In this document: piece by piece, positions 1-7,616 of the stretch | How positions within the stretch are numbered: the first letter of the stretch is position 1 | Layout: every line of letters starts with the position of its first letter | From: CALFVT01 sp039989855 | Lineage (GTDB): Bacteria > Pseudomonadota > Alphaproteobacteria > Caulobacterales > Maricaulaceae | Direction: 5' to 3' | DNA: 64,000 nt | Assembly (NCBI GenBank): GCA_039989855.1 | Contig: JBDXGZ010000003.1 | Coordinates: 1 to 64,000 of the forward strand | Translations under genes and position numbers: made by a program | The notes under the pieces: model-generated | Database searches by the model: none | The model's input: the letters and a program-made list of their open reading frames with translations, nothing else | Told to the model about the DNA's origin: nothing

Positions 1-1
1 C

Positions 2-85
2 TCGGAAGCTAAGGTTGAAGCGAAAATGCATCCAGACGGCACGTTTGATGATATCGGGATGGAAGCGGTGACGAGCGTAGATTAA
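2..85 (+). CDS. 3' end of an unidentified gene (partial)
   Basis: An open frame enters from the left edge and ends at TAA (83-85), giving the last 27 residues of a protein (ending GMEAVTSVD). No family is recognisable from so short a tail. It lies on the same strand as the Y-family polymerase gene, about 290 bases upstream of it, so it may belong to the same mobile element. It could also be a chance open frame. Confidence 0.3.
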   Translation, partial: SEAKVEAKMHPDGTFDDIGMEAVTSVD

Positions 86-171
86 GCTTTTCATCGCCAG
101 AGCTTAGCGTAATTTTTGAAAATTGGCATTAACGTGACAAACTCCTTAGACGTACCTAACTTTATAAAAGC

Positions 172-207
172 ACCCTAATTACCCTAATTACCCTAATTAC
201 CCTAATA
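172..207. repeat. Four tandem copies of a 9-bp repeat (iteron-like)
   Basis: The unit ACCCTAATT occurs head to tail at 172-180, 181-189 and 190-198, and as ACCCTAATA at 199-207. Degenerate copies follow (ACCCCTAATAT at 223-233, AATTACCCTG at 261-270) inside a strikingly C/T/A-rich, G-poor strand up to about 290. Short tandem repeats beside an element that also carries a replication initiator suggest iterons or an operator array; this is inference. The rest of 86-377 shows no convincing gene. It is the leader of the polymerase gene. Confidence 0.75.
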
Positions 208-377
208 TCCCCCCACCCATTTACCCCTAATATCTCCCCACTATTTATCCCAAAAACCCCAATTACCCTGTTTTATAAACTTACCCACATAGATTTAGCT
301 TTTGAGCGTAATCTTTAGTTGACTCATGTTCTTTATTTGTTCTTTTCTGTCTGTCCTAATTCATGGACGTTTAGATT

Positions 378-1640
378 GTGCGAAAAGCTGACAGCATAGA
401 ATGGCTCTATCTCGACTTTGACGGCTTCTTTGCCAGTGTCGAGCAACAGGCGCGGCCTGCCTTGCGGGGGAAGCCTATTGGAATCGTTCCGTTTGACGGG
501 ACGGTGCATACGGTTGTGATTGCTTGCTCTAAAGAGGCGAAGGCAAGGGGCGTTAAGAACGTTATGCGCCTCGTGGACGCACGTAAGGTCTGCCCTGAGC
601 TTGTGCTTGTGCCTCAAACGCCTGACCTTTACCGCCGCGCTCATAATGCGCTCCTCGCTGAGATTAACAGTGTCATTCCTGTGTCTGCGATTAAGTCCAT
701 AGATGAGCTAACTTGTAAGCTCGACCCCAAAGACATAGACGATCCGCATAGGTTAGCCACCGATATTAAAAGGGCCATAGCGGAGGGCGTTGGTTCTTAT
801 ATCACATGCTCTATTGGCTTTGCCCCAAACCGTCACCTCGCCAAGATAGCCTGTAAAATGGATAAGCCTAACGGCGTAACCATATGGAGCCCTGATGACA
901 TCCCCGCCGTCATGTACTCGCTGCCCTTTGACGATATACCGGGCATTGGAAGTGGTATGGAGAAACGCCTGCACAGGGCCGGCATATATAATATGAAGGC
1001 TTTGCTATCCACGGCCCCAAAGCAAATGCGCAAGATATGGAACAATGTGACAGGGGAACGGCTTTGGTACGCCTTGCACGGTTACGAGATACAGGCGGGT
1101 TCATCCGAACGGGGCATGTTTGGGCATGGCCGCGTCTTACCGCCTGAATCGCGCTCGTATAAAGAGGCGTATGATTGCACCCGTATCTTGATTGTCAAAG
1201 CGGCGCGGCGAATGCGCCGTGAAGGGTTCTATGCGTCTACCGCCTTTCTATGGCTTCACTTGCGCTTCCCAAACCGCAAGGAACGGGGTTGGGGGACACG
1301 GATCAAGCTTCATATGGCGAATGATGACCAAGCCTGCCTAAAGGCGCTCAAATCCCTATGGCGGGATGCAAGGCGCGAAGTGCCGTCCTACGTTCGTATT
1401 ATACGCGTCCACGTGACACTGGGCGATTTAACCCGTTCTGATAGCCGCCAACTTGATATGCTCCTCAATGATGATCCTGAGCGCCAGAAATGGGAAGCTA
1501 TCACCACGGCTATGGACGGGCTTAACAGCCGCTACGGAAAGTCACTGGTGACGATGGGCTTATGGAAGCTTCCCGCAGGGGGGAACCTTGGCGGTAAGAT
1601 AAGCTTTACCCGCATACCACGTGCGGAGGATTTCTGGTGA
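378..1640 (+). CDS. Y-family DNA polymerase (DinB/UmuC type) of a mobile element
   Basis: A 420-residue translesion polymerase. The palm begins with LDFDGFFASVE (D13 as first catalytic Asp, F17-F18 at the steric gate), and the second catalytic pair is in SIDE (S107-E110). CSIGFAPNRHLAKIACK near 143-160 is the conserved palm/thumb segment. PFDDIPGIGSGMEKRL (about 183-198) is the helix-hairpin-helix of the thumb, and the little-finger region follows. The start is GTG; an upstream ATG at 363 runs straight into a stop. Such polymerases bypass lesions and are common cargo on phages and integrative elements, usually under SOS control, but I saw no clear LexA box here. Its stop overlaps the next gene by 4 bases (GTGA), implying translational coupling. 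Family certain, exact subfamily not. Confidence 0.9.
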   Translation: MRKADSIEWLYLDFDGFFASVEQQARPALRGKPIGIVPFDGTVHTVVIACSKEAKARGVKNVMRLVDARKVCPELVLVPQTPDLYRRAHNALLAEINSVIPVSAIKSIDELTCKLDPKDIDDPHRLATDIKRAIAEGVGSYITCSIGFAPNRHLAKIACKMDKPNGVTIWSPDDIPAVMYSLPFDDIPGIGSGMEKRLHRAGIYNMKALLSTAPKQMRKIWNNVTGERLWYALHGYEIQAGSSERGMFGHGRVLPPESRSYKEAYDCTRILIVKAARRMRREGFYASTAFLWLHLRFPNRKERGWGTRIKLHMANDDQACLKALKSLWRDARREVPSYVRIIRVHVTLGDLTRSDSRQLDMLLNDDPERQKWEAITTAMDGLNSRYGKSLVTMGLWKLPAGGNLGGKISFTRIPRAEDFW

Positions 1641-1888
1641 GTTGGAAAACCAAAATCCAGATATTGGATATTGATAGCGGCGTTCGCCTTGAAGCCCGTT
1701 GCCGTACTTGTAGCTATGTCTGGTATGAAAAGCCCTGCGCCTATTTCCACAAGTCCCACATTCGCCAACTCTATCTCGATGAGTTCGAAACGCGTCTAAG
1801 GTGCAAGCAATGGGGCTGTAAAGGGGCAATCACAATAGCAATGACAAATGAAAGCGAAACGGAAGGCTTTCAGGGCGGATTGGCTTAG
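1637..1888 (+). CDS. Small zinc-ribbon-like protein coupled to the polymerase
   Basis: An 83-residue protein whose GTG start overlaps the polymerase stop (GTGA). It has a CxxC pair (C22, C25) and a second pair (C56, C61), plus C34 and H38, consistent with a small metal-binding ribbon. Function unknown. The overlap suggests co-expression with the polymerase, perhaps as a DNA-binding or accessory partner (inference). Its last bases overlap the convergent gene at 1885-2034. Confidence 0.65.
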   Translation: MSWKTKIQILDIDSGVRLEARCRTCSYVWYEKPCAYFHKSHIRQLYLDEFETRLRCKQWGCKGAITIAMTNESETEGFQGGLA

Positions 1889-2034
1889 GTTTGATTTCGC
1901 ATTTTAAAATAACTGAGGGTTTCATTAATCCACGTAACTATAAGTAAAGACATAAAAGCTAACGCAACAAAAAATATTGTAAATATAAAAGGTGAAAAAA
2001 CCACTTCGAACAAATTAGCTATTTTATTTTCCAT
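1885..2034 (-). CDS. 49-residue single-span membrane protein
   Basis: A short open frame of 49 residues with one long hydrophobic stretch (about residues 10-36, rich in Phe, Val, Leu, Ile) and a polar tail. The ATG at 2034 is preceded by a good ribosome binding site (GGAG, six bases away). The gene starts 11 bases inside the upstream 193-residue gene and ends overlapping the convergent zinc-ribbon gene. No family recognised. The strong RBS and overlap make it more likely real than chance. It forms a compact operon with the two genes before it. Confidence 0.5.
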   Translation of the reverse strand: MENKIANLFEVVFSPFIFTIFFVALAFMSLLIVTWINETLSYFKMRNQT

Positions 2035-2605
2035 TATCGTCTCCATGATTCGAATTCCTTATAATATCTTTTACATGTTGAGTGGTCTCATGCCACGTAA
2101 CAGTATTGTGACTTCTTCGATAGATTACTGTTCGCGCGACCCAACAGAGAATTATATACTTAATCATGCCTGGGTGAGATTTGAATGTGTTATACCAACT
2201 TAAAAACATATCAGGTATTTTTTGATTATTTGGGTTTCTAGTTAGTTCAAATTTTTCAGGTAGCGTTGTAAAATCGGGAAGTAATAATACAAATACAATA
2301 CCAAATAATATCCAAGCTATTGCAGATGGAAGAGGGTTTCTCTTTATATTTTCTTTGTGTAAAGTCCCTCTAGTCCAGCGCTCTACTATCCAGCTATTTT
2401 CAGCAACACGGATAAATGCTTCAGATACTGTCGAGAGAACCAATCCTGCTGCTAGTATAAAAGCAGAAGTTGGAGATGAAGATGATACAGTCAGCATGAA
2501 CAAAACTAACGACCATGCCGTGAGCCACACTGAGGCTAAAATAGCAGCAATTAACCAAGTGCTAATTATAGGGTTTTTGAGTAAAAAGTAATCACATCTT
2601 GTCAA
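2024..2605 (-). CDS. Uncharacterised integral membrane protein (193 aa)
   Basis: The first half carries two hydrophobic segments (about residues 14-37 and 45-63). A third follows at about 94-110 and a possible fourth at about 147-160, with basic loops between. No enzymatic motif seen and no family recognised. The frame opens at TTG (2605), which overlaps the TGA of the preceding 40-residue frame (TTGA), with no independent RBS; translation is probably coupled. It sits within mobile-element cargo and is much richer in AT than the polymerase gene. A role in phage exclusion or entry blocking is possible but unsupported. Confidence 0.65.
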   Translation of the reverse strand: MTRCDYFLLKNPIISTWLIAAILASVWLTAWSLVLFMLTVSSSSPTSAFILAAGLVLSTVSEAFIRVAENSWIVERWTRGTLHKENIKRNPLPSAIAWILFGIVFVLLLPDFTTLPEKFELTRNPNNQKIPDMFLSWYNTFKSHPGMIKYIILCWVARTVIYRRSHNTVTWHETTQHVKDIIRNSNHGDDNGK

Positions 2606-2724
2606 AAAAGAGATCTGATGTTTTTTTTAGGTGTTTTGATTTTGTAACCATCTATTTCATTAATGGGTGATTTTAAATTACCATCAATTGGAGGGTTTTC
2701 ACCACCATTATCCACACGACTCAT
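2602..2724 (-). CDS. 40-residue leader ORF of the membrane-protein operon
   Basis: A 40-residue hydrophilic frame beginning MSRVDNGGENPPIDG at ATG 2724. A G-rich stretch (GGGGG, about five to six bases upstream) can serve as RBS. Its stop overlaps the TTG start of the 193-residue membrane protein, the arrangement expected for coupled translation. No homology recognised. It could be a true small protein or a leader peptide that controls the downstream gene. Confidence 0.45.
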   Translation of the reverse strand: MSRVDNGGENPPIDGNLKSPINEIDGYKIKTPKKNIRSLF

Positions 2725-3044
2725 TACTGCCCCCACATTTTTTGTAATCTTAAACTTAAATTAAATTGGAAAGTCAATCTAGAACGCGGATCAGTATTTT
2801 AAAATACTCCCCTTAACTCTAGTCAGTTTATAATGATATCCCCCTTTTTGCTTCTTTGCTTTCAAGATCGGCAAGGTTCTAATATTGAGTTTTATGAAGT
2901 TGTTGTTTTATTCTCAGATGGGTAATATTTGGCTGATTGAGGTTTTAAAATAGGGATTAAATTAGGGGTAATAAAATATTAAAACGGCTTTAAAGCAATT
3001 TGATTTACTCTATGAAAGCTGCCTTGAGCTGTTACAGATAAGTA
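2725..3044. promoter_or_regulatory. AT-rich intergenic stretch with a 16-bp palindrome
   Basis: No gene seen in these 320 bases. A perfect palindrome, AGTATTTTAAAATACT, lies at 2793-2808, about 70 bases upstream of the 40-residue ORF on its coding strand. This is a reasonable operator position for a regulator of the three-gene module. The rest is AT-rich with no other structure I can support. Confidence 0.3.
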
Positions 3045-4163
3045 TCACTCACCTAAAAACACAAACCTATCCTGTGTCTTTACACGTGACTTCCAAAAGG
3101 GGTGTTCTGGATCGGCCTCGATTTGTCTGAATTGAGTTTCGATAAATTCTAACATATCTGCTTTAATCGTGTCTGGGTTCATGTCTTCAAAAACGGACAG
3201 TCCGCCCATATTGCCAATAACAAGCTTTCTACGTTCTTGCGCCTTTTGTTCTTTTATCACGTGCTTTACACGTGCAATGTCTACTTTATTGTTATTGCTT
3301 AGCACGTGGGCATGGACGTGCTGTTGCACGTGGTCCCATAAGGGGTGGTTAGGCCAACGGCTTATGTTTTTGTCATTTGGGGTGTCTTGCAGGTAGCGCA
3401 CCACTTGCGTTGCACGTGTCATAGCGGCGTTAAGGCGGGTTTTCATATCGGCGAGTGTGCGAATGTCCCACTTAGAAAGCGCGGTCTTTCCTAAGCGTAT
3501 TTCGATACGGTGGACGGCTTGAGTAACGTCACGTGGATCAAGCCCCCAAATCTCAAACCATGCAGGCTTTCGCTTTTCGATAGCTTCCGCACGTTTATCA
3601 TAAAAGATGATTTGGCGGTTGGGCATTTTCCCGACGGTTACACCTTTAAATGTTTGACCTTGTAAATTTGCGTCTATCTCTAATTTATAGGCTGATTTTT
3701 TGACACGTGAATGCGCCACAAAATGTTTTGGGTCTGGCTCTATGCCTAAATTAAGAAAGTCCATTGCGTAATCAATACGGTTAAGACTTATTTGAGTGCC
3801 GCCAAAGCCAATATGAATTAAGTTGGTTTGCACGTGCATCATAGCCTCTTCCCATCCATGAACGGCGAGGGCTAAGGCTCTAATTTTCACGTGAGCGTTC
3901 CAGTTTTCTCGGTTGTGGCTTTTCTTGAGGCTTATGACATGGCCAATGTCGCCGCCAAATTTCAAAATATAAGCATATCCCCCTTTCATACCTGTAGGGG
4001 TGATTAGGCCTTTTAGCTGTCCCTTTGTAAAGCTTATGGGCATGTCCCGTTGCTCTTGTTTAGCTTTCTCTTGCGCAAGTTTCATACGCTCAAGGCTGTA
4101 GGCTTCAGCCGCGCCTTTGATGGCATAAGTGAGGGTATCAAACCCTGAATATATAAGTTCCAT
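3045..4163 (-). CDS. Replication initiation factor, Rep_trans-like
   Basis: A 372-residue protein with the layout of rolling-circle initiators of the Rep_trans (pT181/ICE initiator) class. It starts with a GFDTLTYAIKG segment, has RIDYAMDF (129-136) matching the conserved RxDxxxD strand, then FYDKRAE (187-193) and RIEIRLGK (219-226). These are the usual landmarks around the metal and tyrosine chemistry. A Tyr in the central block is the likely nicking residue, but which one cannot be fixed by eye. The ATG at 4163 has an AGGAG six bases upstream. The gene probably lets the excised element replicate. Its coding region and leader are full of CACGTG hexamers (separate entry). Confidence 0.65.
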   Translation of the reverse strand: MELIYSGFDTLTYAIKGAAEAYSLERMKLAQEKAKQEQRDMPISFTKGQLKGLITPTGMKGGYAYILKFGGDIGHVISLKKSHNRENWNAHVKIRALALAVHGWEEAMMHVQTNLIHIGFGGTQISLNRIDYAMDFLNLGIEPDPKHFVAHSRVKKSAYKLEIDANLQGQTFKGVTVGKMPNRQIIFYDKRAEAIEKRKPAWFEIWGLDPRDVTQAVHRIEIRLGKTALSKWDIRTLADMKTRLNAAMTRATQVVRYLQDTPNDKNISRWPNHPLWDHVQQHVHAHVLSNNNKVDIARVKHVIKEQKAQERRKLVIGNMGGLSVFEDMNPDTIKADMLEFIETQFRQIEADPEHPFWKSRVKTQDRFVFLGE

Positions 4164-4263
4164 GTCTTACTCCTGTCTACGCTAAGTCAGTGTAGAGGGG
4201 GGTGTTACGATGATCCCCCTCGGTTGAAATGATTTATGGATTTCTGCACGTGCTTCGCACGTG
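3083..4263. repeat. Dense cluster of CACGTG palindromes in and upstream of rep
   Basis: Twelve exact CACGTG sites start at 3083, 3258, 3269, 3303, 3327, 3413, 3530, 3704, 3831, 3888, 4247 and 4258. Random sequence would give fewer than one in this length, and I noticed only a handful elsewhere in the window (for example 1410, 6495, 7358, 15593). Two pairs share the same architecture with starts exactly 11 bases apart, CACGTGCTTYRCACGTG (3258-3274 and 4247-4263). The second pair lies 84-100 bases upstream of the rep start. The in-gene sites fall in different codon frames, so codon bias alone does not explain them. Confidence 0.85.
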
Positions 4264-4280
4264 AACCGCTTTTTATTTGA

Positions 4281-4334
4281 GGGCACTTCCGTGCCCTTTT
4301 TAGGGGGTTCAGAGAGCGGCTAAGCCGCCCTCTG
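4281..4334. terminator. Two adjacent hairpins upstream of rep
   Basis: GGGCAC-TTCC-GTGCCC (4281-4296) followed by TTTTT looks like an intrinsic terminator reading rightward, against the direction of the flanking genes. Immediately after it, CAGAGAGCGGC-TAA-GCCGCCCTCTG (4310-4334) forms an 11-bp imperfect stem. On the genes' own strand the first hairpin has no clear U-tract. The pair could act as a terminator, as a replication-origin structure (double- or single-strand origin) for the nearby rep gene, or as an antisense RNA terminator. Confidence 0.45.
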
Positions 4335-4402
4335 AACGTTTCGGGCATGTGCCCTCAAAGTCCCCATAGGCGCGGTTAACTCCTACGGGGCAAAAGCGGA
4401 AA

Positions 4403-4621
4403 TTATCCGAAAGTTTGGGAGGTGTGCTTGCGCTTGCGTTCTTCAATCCAGTTAAGAACGTCGCGTCTTTGGTAGCGGATAGACCGCGCGGAAACTTTAA
4501 CGTATTCAGGGCCGCCGCCACGTAAGCGCCAGTTTTGGAGCGCTCGCGGCGTATAGCAGATAAGCTCAGCCGCTTCTTTCTCGGTTAAAAGTTGATCTAG
4601 GTTATCGCTTTCATTTGTCAC
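4403..4621 (-). CDS. AlpA/Xis-type helix-turn-helix regulator
   Basis: A 72-residue MerR/AlpA-like DNA-binding protein. LTEKEAAELICYTPRALQNW (about 12-31) is the helix-turn-helix, then the wing GGGPEYVKVSARSIRY and the helix QRRDVLNWIEERK. Such proteins act as excisionase or activate the integrase gene in integrative elements. The start is GTG (4621), preceded by AGGAGA about six bases away. Its place between rep and the integrase fits a control role in excision. Confidence 0.8.
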   Translation of the reverse strand: MTNESDNLDQLLTEKEAAELICYTPRALQNWRLRGGGPEYVKVSARSIRYQRRDVLNWIEERKRKHTSQTFG

Positions 4622-4692
4622 TGTCGTCTCCTGTACGAATCACATGACTCTGTATTGCGATTAACCGTTATTAGGTCATTGAGAGAAAGAGC

Positions 4693-5493
4693 CTATTTTT
4701 GGGATGCTATTTCTCCATGACGTATGTTTTTTTGAACTTGTTTTAGAGCTGTATCTAAAGCGTCAGAATTATAAGACATTAATTCAGGGTGGAGGGGTTC
4801 AATACATTGATCCAAAAAAACTAGAAATTTCTTACGTCCACCAATGCCTGTTTTATCTCTTTTCATAGAGCGATTTAAATTCTGAATCCAAAAATTATAT
4901 AGCGCAGAAACCCATAGTAAAATAGCTTCATGTTTGGGGCGGCCTTTGACACCATATCCAATTTCTTTTGCAAAAACAGTATCGTTAAACTTATACTTAA
5001 TGGCAGCGATAACTCTTAATTTTTCAACTAAGTCATATAAGAAATCGTGGGCGCTTGGCTCACCTTCATCTTTTGTTTCCGTATAATTAACCAATTCTAA
5101 AAAATCGGCAAAATCTAATCCTGCTGAATTAATTTGGTTTCGTAATTTTACTGCGGTTCTAATAATTTGATTAAGTTGGGTTATGTATTTTTCGTATGCT
5201 TGGGGTGCATAAGGTTTAAGGGATAGGTATAAATAAAACTGGCTAGCTGTTTCTAATACGACTTTAAGGTTTGCCTGTTCATTTTGCGGTATTTTAAAGC
5301 GTTCATAAATGCCATTTACGGCGGTTGAATATAAAGCAACTTTATTTGGGTTTCTAATCGTTGCATTAGCCGCATTTATCATGCCTACAATCGAAGTATT
5401 ATCAACTTCGTGTTCTTGGCCACTTAAAAGGTTTTGCAAATTTTCACGCAGTACATCGCATGTGACCAAGATGTTATTTTTTTTCTGACTCAT
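4693..5493 (-). CDS. Uncharacterised helical protein between integrase and Xis
   Basis: A 266-residue protein of unknown family, predicted largely alpha-helical, soluble and AT-rich. No catalytic motif, signal peptide or membrane span seen. Its last third has a basic segment (MKRDKTGIGGRKKF, around 213-226). It begins about 30 bases downstream of the integrase stop on the same strand, and probably shares its transcript. It may be element cargo such as a defence or maintenance protein; this is only context. Confidence 0.6.
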   Translation of the reverse strand: MSQKKNNILVTCDVLRENLQNLLSGQEHEVDNTSIVGMINAANATIRNPNKVALYSTAVNGIYERFKIPQNEQANLKVVLETASQFYLYLSLKPYAPQAYEKYITQLNQIIRTAVKLRNQINSAGLDFADFLELVNYTETKDEGEPSAHDFLYDLVEKLRVIAAIKYKFNDTVFAKEIGYGVKGRPKHEAILLWVSALYNFWIQNLNRSMKRDKTGIGGRKKFLVFLDQCIEPLHPELMSYNSDALDTALKQVQKNIRHGEIASQK

Positions 5494-5522
5494 TTATACA
5501 CCATAATAAAAAATAGGCGAAG

Positions 5523-6668
5523 CTAAACACTTTCATTTATTAAAATCGAACCTATGCCCTCACTAGCTTTTGCAAGTTCCGCATCTGCTAGATGTGCATA
5601 ACGCATAGTCGTTGAAATTTGCGTATGTCCGAGAAGCTTGCTTACAAGTGCCAACGGCGTCCCTCCCATAACGGCGTGTGATGCAAAGGTATGACGTAAA
5701 TCATGTATGCGTACATCATCTAACCCCGCTTCTCTTCGTATGCGTCTCCAAGACTTTTGTAAATTGATTATCGGCTGTCCGCAAACATCGCCGCAAATGA
5801 CATATTCATTATCCATTTTTCTTGGCGTCTGTTGTAAAACGTCCATTGCCGCTGCATTGAGCGGAATGCGCTTGTGTCCCGTTTTACTATCAGGGAAGTC
5901 GATTCGGTTTCCTTTGATGTAATTCCATTTTAAGGTTCGGATTTCTCCAAGCCTGCATCCAGTTAAAATTAACAGCTTATAGGCCGTAACAGCATAGATG
6001 CTTGTAAGGTTTTTTGCATGAGCTGTTTCCAATGTTTCCCAAAGTTTGCTTAGTTCGTTCTTATCTAAAAATCGAATACGACGCTTTTCTTTGTAACGCT
6101 CTATCTGGGTGCACGGATTAGATGATCCCTCCCTCAAACCCCATCTTTCACTTAAGCTAAATATTTTAGATAGCAGACTAACGGTTCTATTCGCCTGTGT
6201 GGGAATATCCTTCATTTTCAAATGTAACGCGTGAATGTCTTGATATTGAATTTCTGCAATCTTTCGTTTGCCCAAACTGGGTAAAATATACTTTCTTATA
6301 TTGTGCTGATAATCTGATTGTGTTGACGGTTTGAGCTTCAATTTCACATGTTCATTTATGAAGCGCTTTGACACATCTTCTAGAGTTGGAGATTCGCGAA
6401 AATTTCGGACGGTCTTTGCAGGGCTTTTACCATTCGCAATTTCGCCTATTAAAATTTGTGCGTCTCGCCTTGCTTTATGAATTGTAAGGTTTCCCACGTG
6501 CCCTAGACGAATCCTTTGAGTTCGCCCATTATGGCGGTATTGAACTATGAATGTCTTTTTACCTTGAGGGGACAAGCGCAAACCAAAGCCTTTGATTTCA
6601 TCATCCCATAAGAACGTGTCTTTGTCGGGTGTGACTAGGTTATCTATAGAGCGTTTTGTAAGTCGCAT
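5523..6668 (-). CDS. Tyrosine recombinase / site-specific integrase
   Basis: A 381-residue phage-type integrase. Residues 1-85 form the DUF4102 arm-binding domain (KGFGLRLSPQGKKTFIVQYR), about 95-180 the core-binding SAM-like domain, and the catalytic domain follows. Active-site residues are all present: R239 (TGCRLGEIR), K263, H322 and R325 (HDLRH), H348 (LGHT) and the nucleophile Y357 (MRYAHL). DUF4102 integrases generally recombine at the 3' ends of tRNA genes. A tRNA 3' fragment lies at 6837-6879, about 170 bases from its start, fitting an attachment site. The gene looks intact. Confidence 0.95.
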   Translation of the reverse strand: MRLTKRSIDNLVTPDKDTFLWDDEIKGFGLRLSPQGKKTFIVQYRHNGRTQRIRLGHVGNLTIHKARRDAQILIGEIANGKSPAKTVRNFRESPTLEDVSKRFINEHVKLKLKPSTQSDYQHNIRKYILPSLGKRKIAEIQYQDIHALHLKMKDIPTQANRTVSLLSKIFSLSERWGLREGSSNPCTQIERYKEKRRIRFLDKNELSKLWETLETAHAKNLTSIYAVTAYKLLILTGCRLGEIRTLKWNYIKGNRIDFPDSKTGHKRIPLNAAAMDVLQQTPRKMDNEYVICGDVCGQPIINLQKSWRRIRREAGLDDVRIHDLRHTFASHAVMGGTPLALVSKLLGHTQISTTMRYAHLADAELAKASEGIGSILINESV

Positions 6669-6836
6669 TTTTCACTCCGTTTCGATTTGGAAGCAATTTG
6701 GAAGCATTTGGCAGCGAAAACCGCCGTATCTTTAGCGTCATACAGAGTGGTAAAATTTAAAATTTGTCAATAGAATCAGATGTTTATGCACGTTCAGAGT
6801 AAACGAGCGAAATGGGTGATAAAGCGATTTTTTATT

Positions 6837-6879
6837 TTTGTAATCAGGGGGTCCGCGGTTCAAGTCCGTGTGGGCACCA
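6837..6879 (+). other. 3' fragment of a tRNA gene (probable att site)
   Basis: From an anticodon-loop-like TTGTAATCAG, through variable loop GGGGTC and T-arm CGCGG-TTCAAGT-CCGTG, to ACCA at 6876-6879, this matches the 3' half of a tRNA. The UGU anticodon context suggests tRNA-Thr. No 5' half is present: the sequence to the left does not pair with the anticodon stem. The acceptor side is two bases short (TGGGC). This is therefore a fragment, as left by an integrase that recombines in a tRNA gene, probably the element boundary. The intact tRNA should lie beyond the left edge. Confidence 0.6.
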
Positions 6880-7016
6880 TTTTTCTTAGTAAAATCAATG
6901 ATTTGTAAAGTTAACGTATAGAATTGAGTGAATAAGTCAATTCCAGCCAACATATAACCAACATTTGCGCCAAGTTGAGTCGCTTAATTCATCTTTTATG
7001 TTCGGCGGTGAAAGTA

Positions 7017-7616
7017 GCTTTTAGCTTGATCACCGCCAGACGCGACGAGTGCCATGTTCAGCGTATCGGTAACGTCACTCGTCTTCATAGTCGTGCAAAG
7101 CTTCCAGCTGATGATATAGCGTGAGAAGTCACCCAAGATTGTTGATGGGTACATCCAGCCCTACCCGATAATCTTGAAGTAGGTAAAATTAGTTTGCCAG
7201 ATCAGGTTTATGGCGATCGTCTTATCCTTAAACTCACTCGCTGCTTTCGTAGCGATAAAAGTAGGGCTTGAGATCATGTCATGAGCCTTCATAATGCGGT
7301 AAACTGTGCTTTTATACACAAAGTAGCCTTTGGTATAAGTAAACCGTACGGCTAACTCACGTGGCGATAGCTCCGGTATATCAAGAGCCATATCTAGAAG
7401 TTCCGCTCGGATGTTATCTGGTGTTTTATTTCAGACACGACCTAGATGTGGCGCACGGTCAACAAAACCATCCTTCCCATGCTCGGGGTAACTATCATAC
7501 CAAGGATAGAAGGCTTGGCGTTGCACGCCGAGCTTATTCAAGGTCTACTTGGCGGGGCGTGATGAATACCCCAAGATGAGGATTATTTCTAGCTTTTCGG
7601 ATGCAGACTATCTCAT
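7017..7616 (-). pseudogene. IS3 orfB (DDE transposase) remnant
   Basis: Starting at the ATG overlapping orfA, the frame meets several stops. Recognisable pieces are LNKLGVQRQAFYPWY, a PELSPRELAVRF block, KGYFVYKSTVYRIMKAHD, WQTNFTYFKIIG and LGDFSRYIISWKLCTTMKT, followed by an abrupt loss of homology near 7030. In intact members WQTDFTY supplies the first catalytic Asp, which is Asn here. The third catalytic region is absent. Inactive. Confidence 0.85.

Noticed and set aside
172..207. Telomere-like CCCTAA repeats
   Set aside because: The unit is 9 bp rather than 6-7 bp, there are only four copies, and the setting is bacterial and internal; iteron-like is the better description.
4309..4521. 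70-codon frame overlapping the Xis-type gene
   Set aside because: It runs through two hairpins and the GC-rich part of the true gene in another frame, with no recognisable domain.
6738..6953. 71-codon frame containing a DLNRGPPDYK string
   Set aside because: This peptide is the well-known artefact of translating across tRNA sequence in antisense; it overlaps the tRNA 3' fragment.
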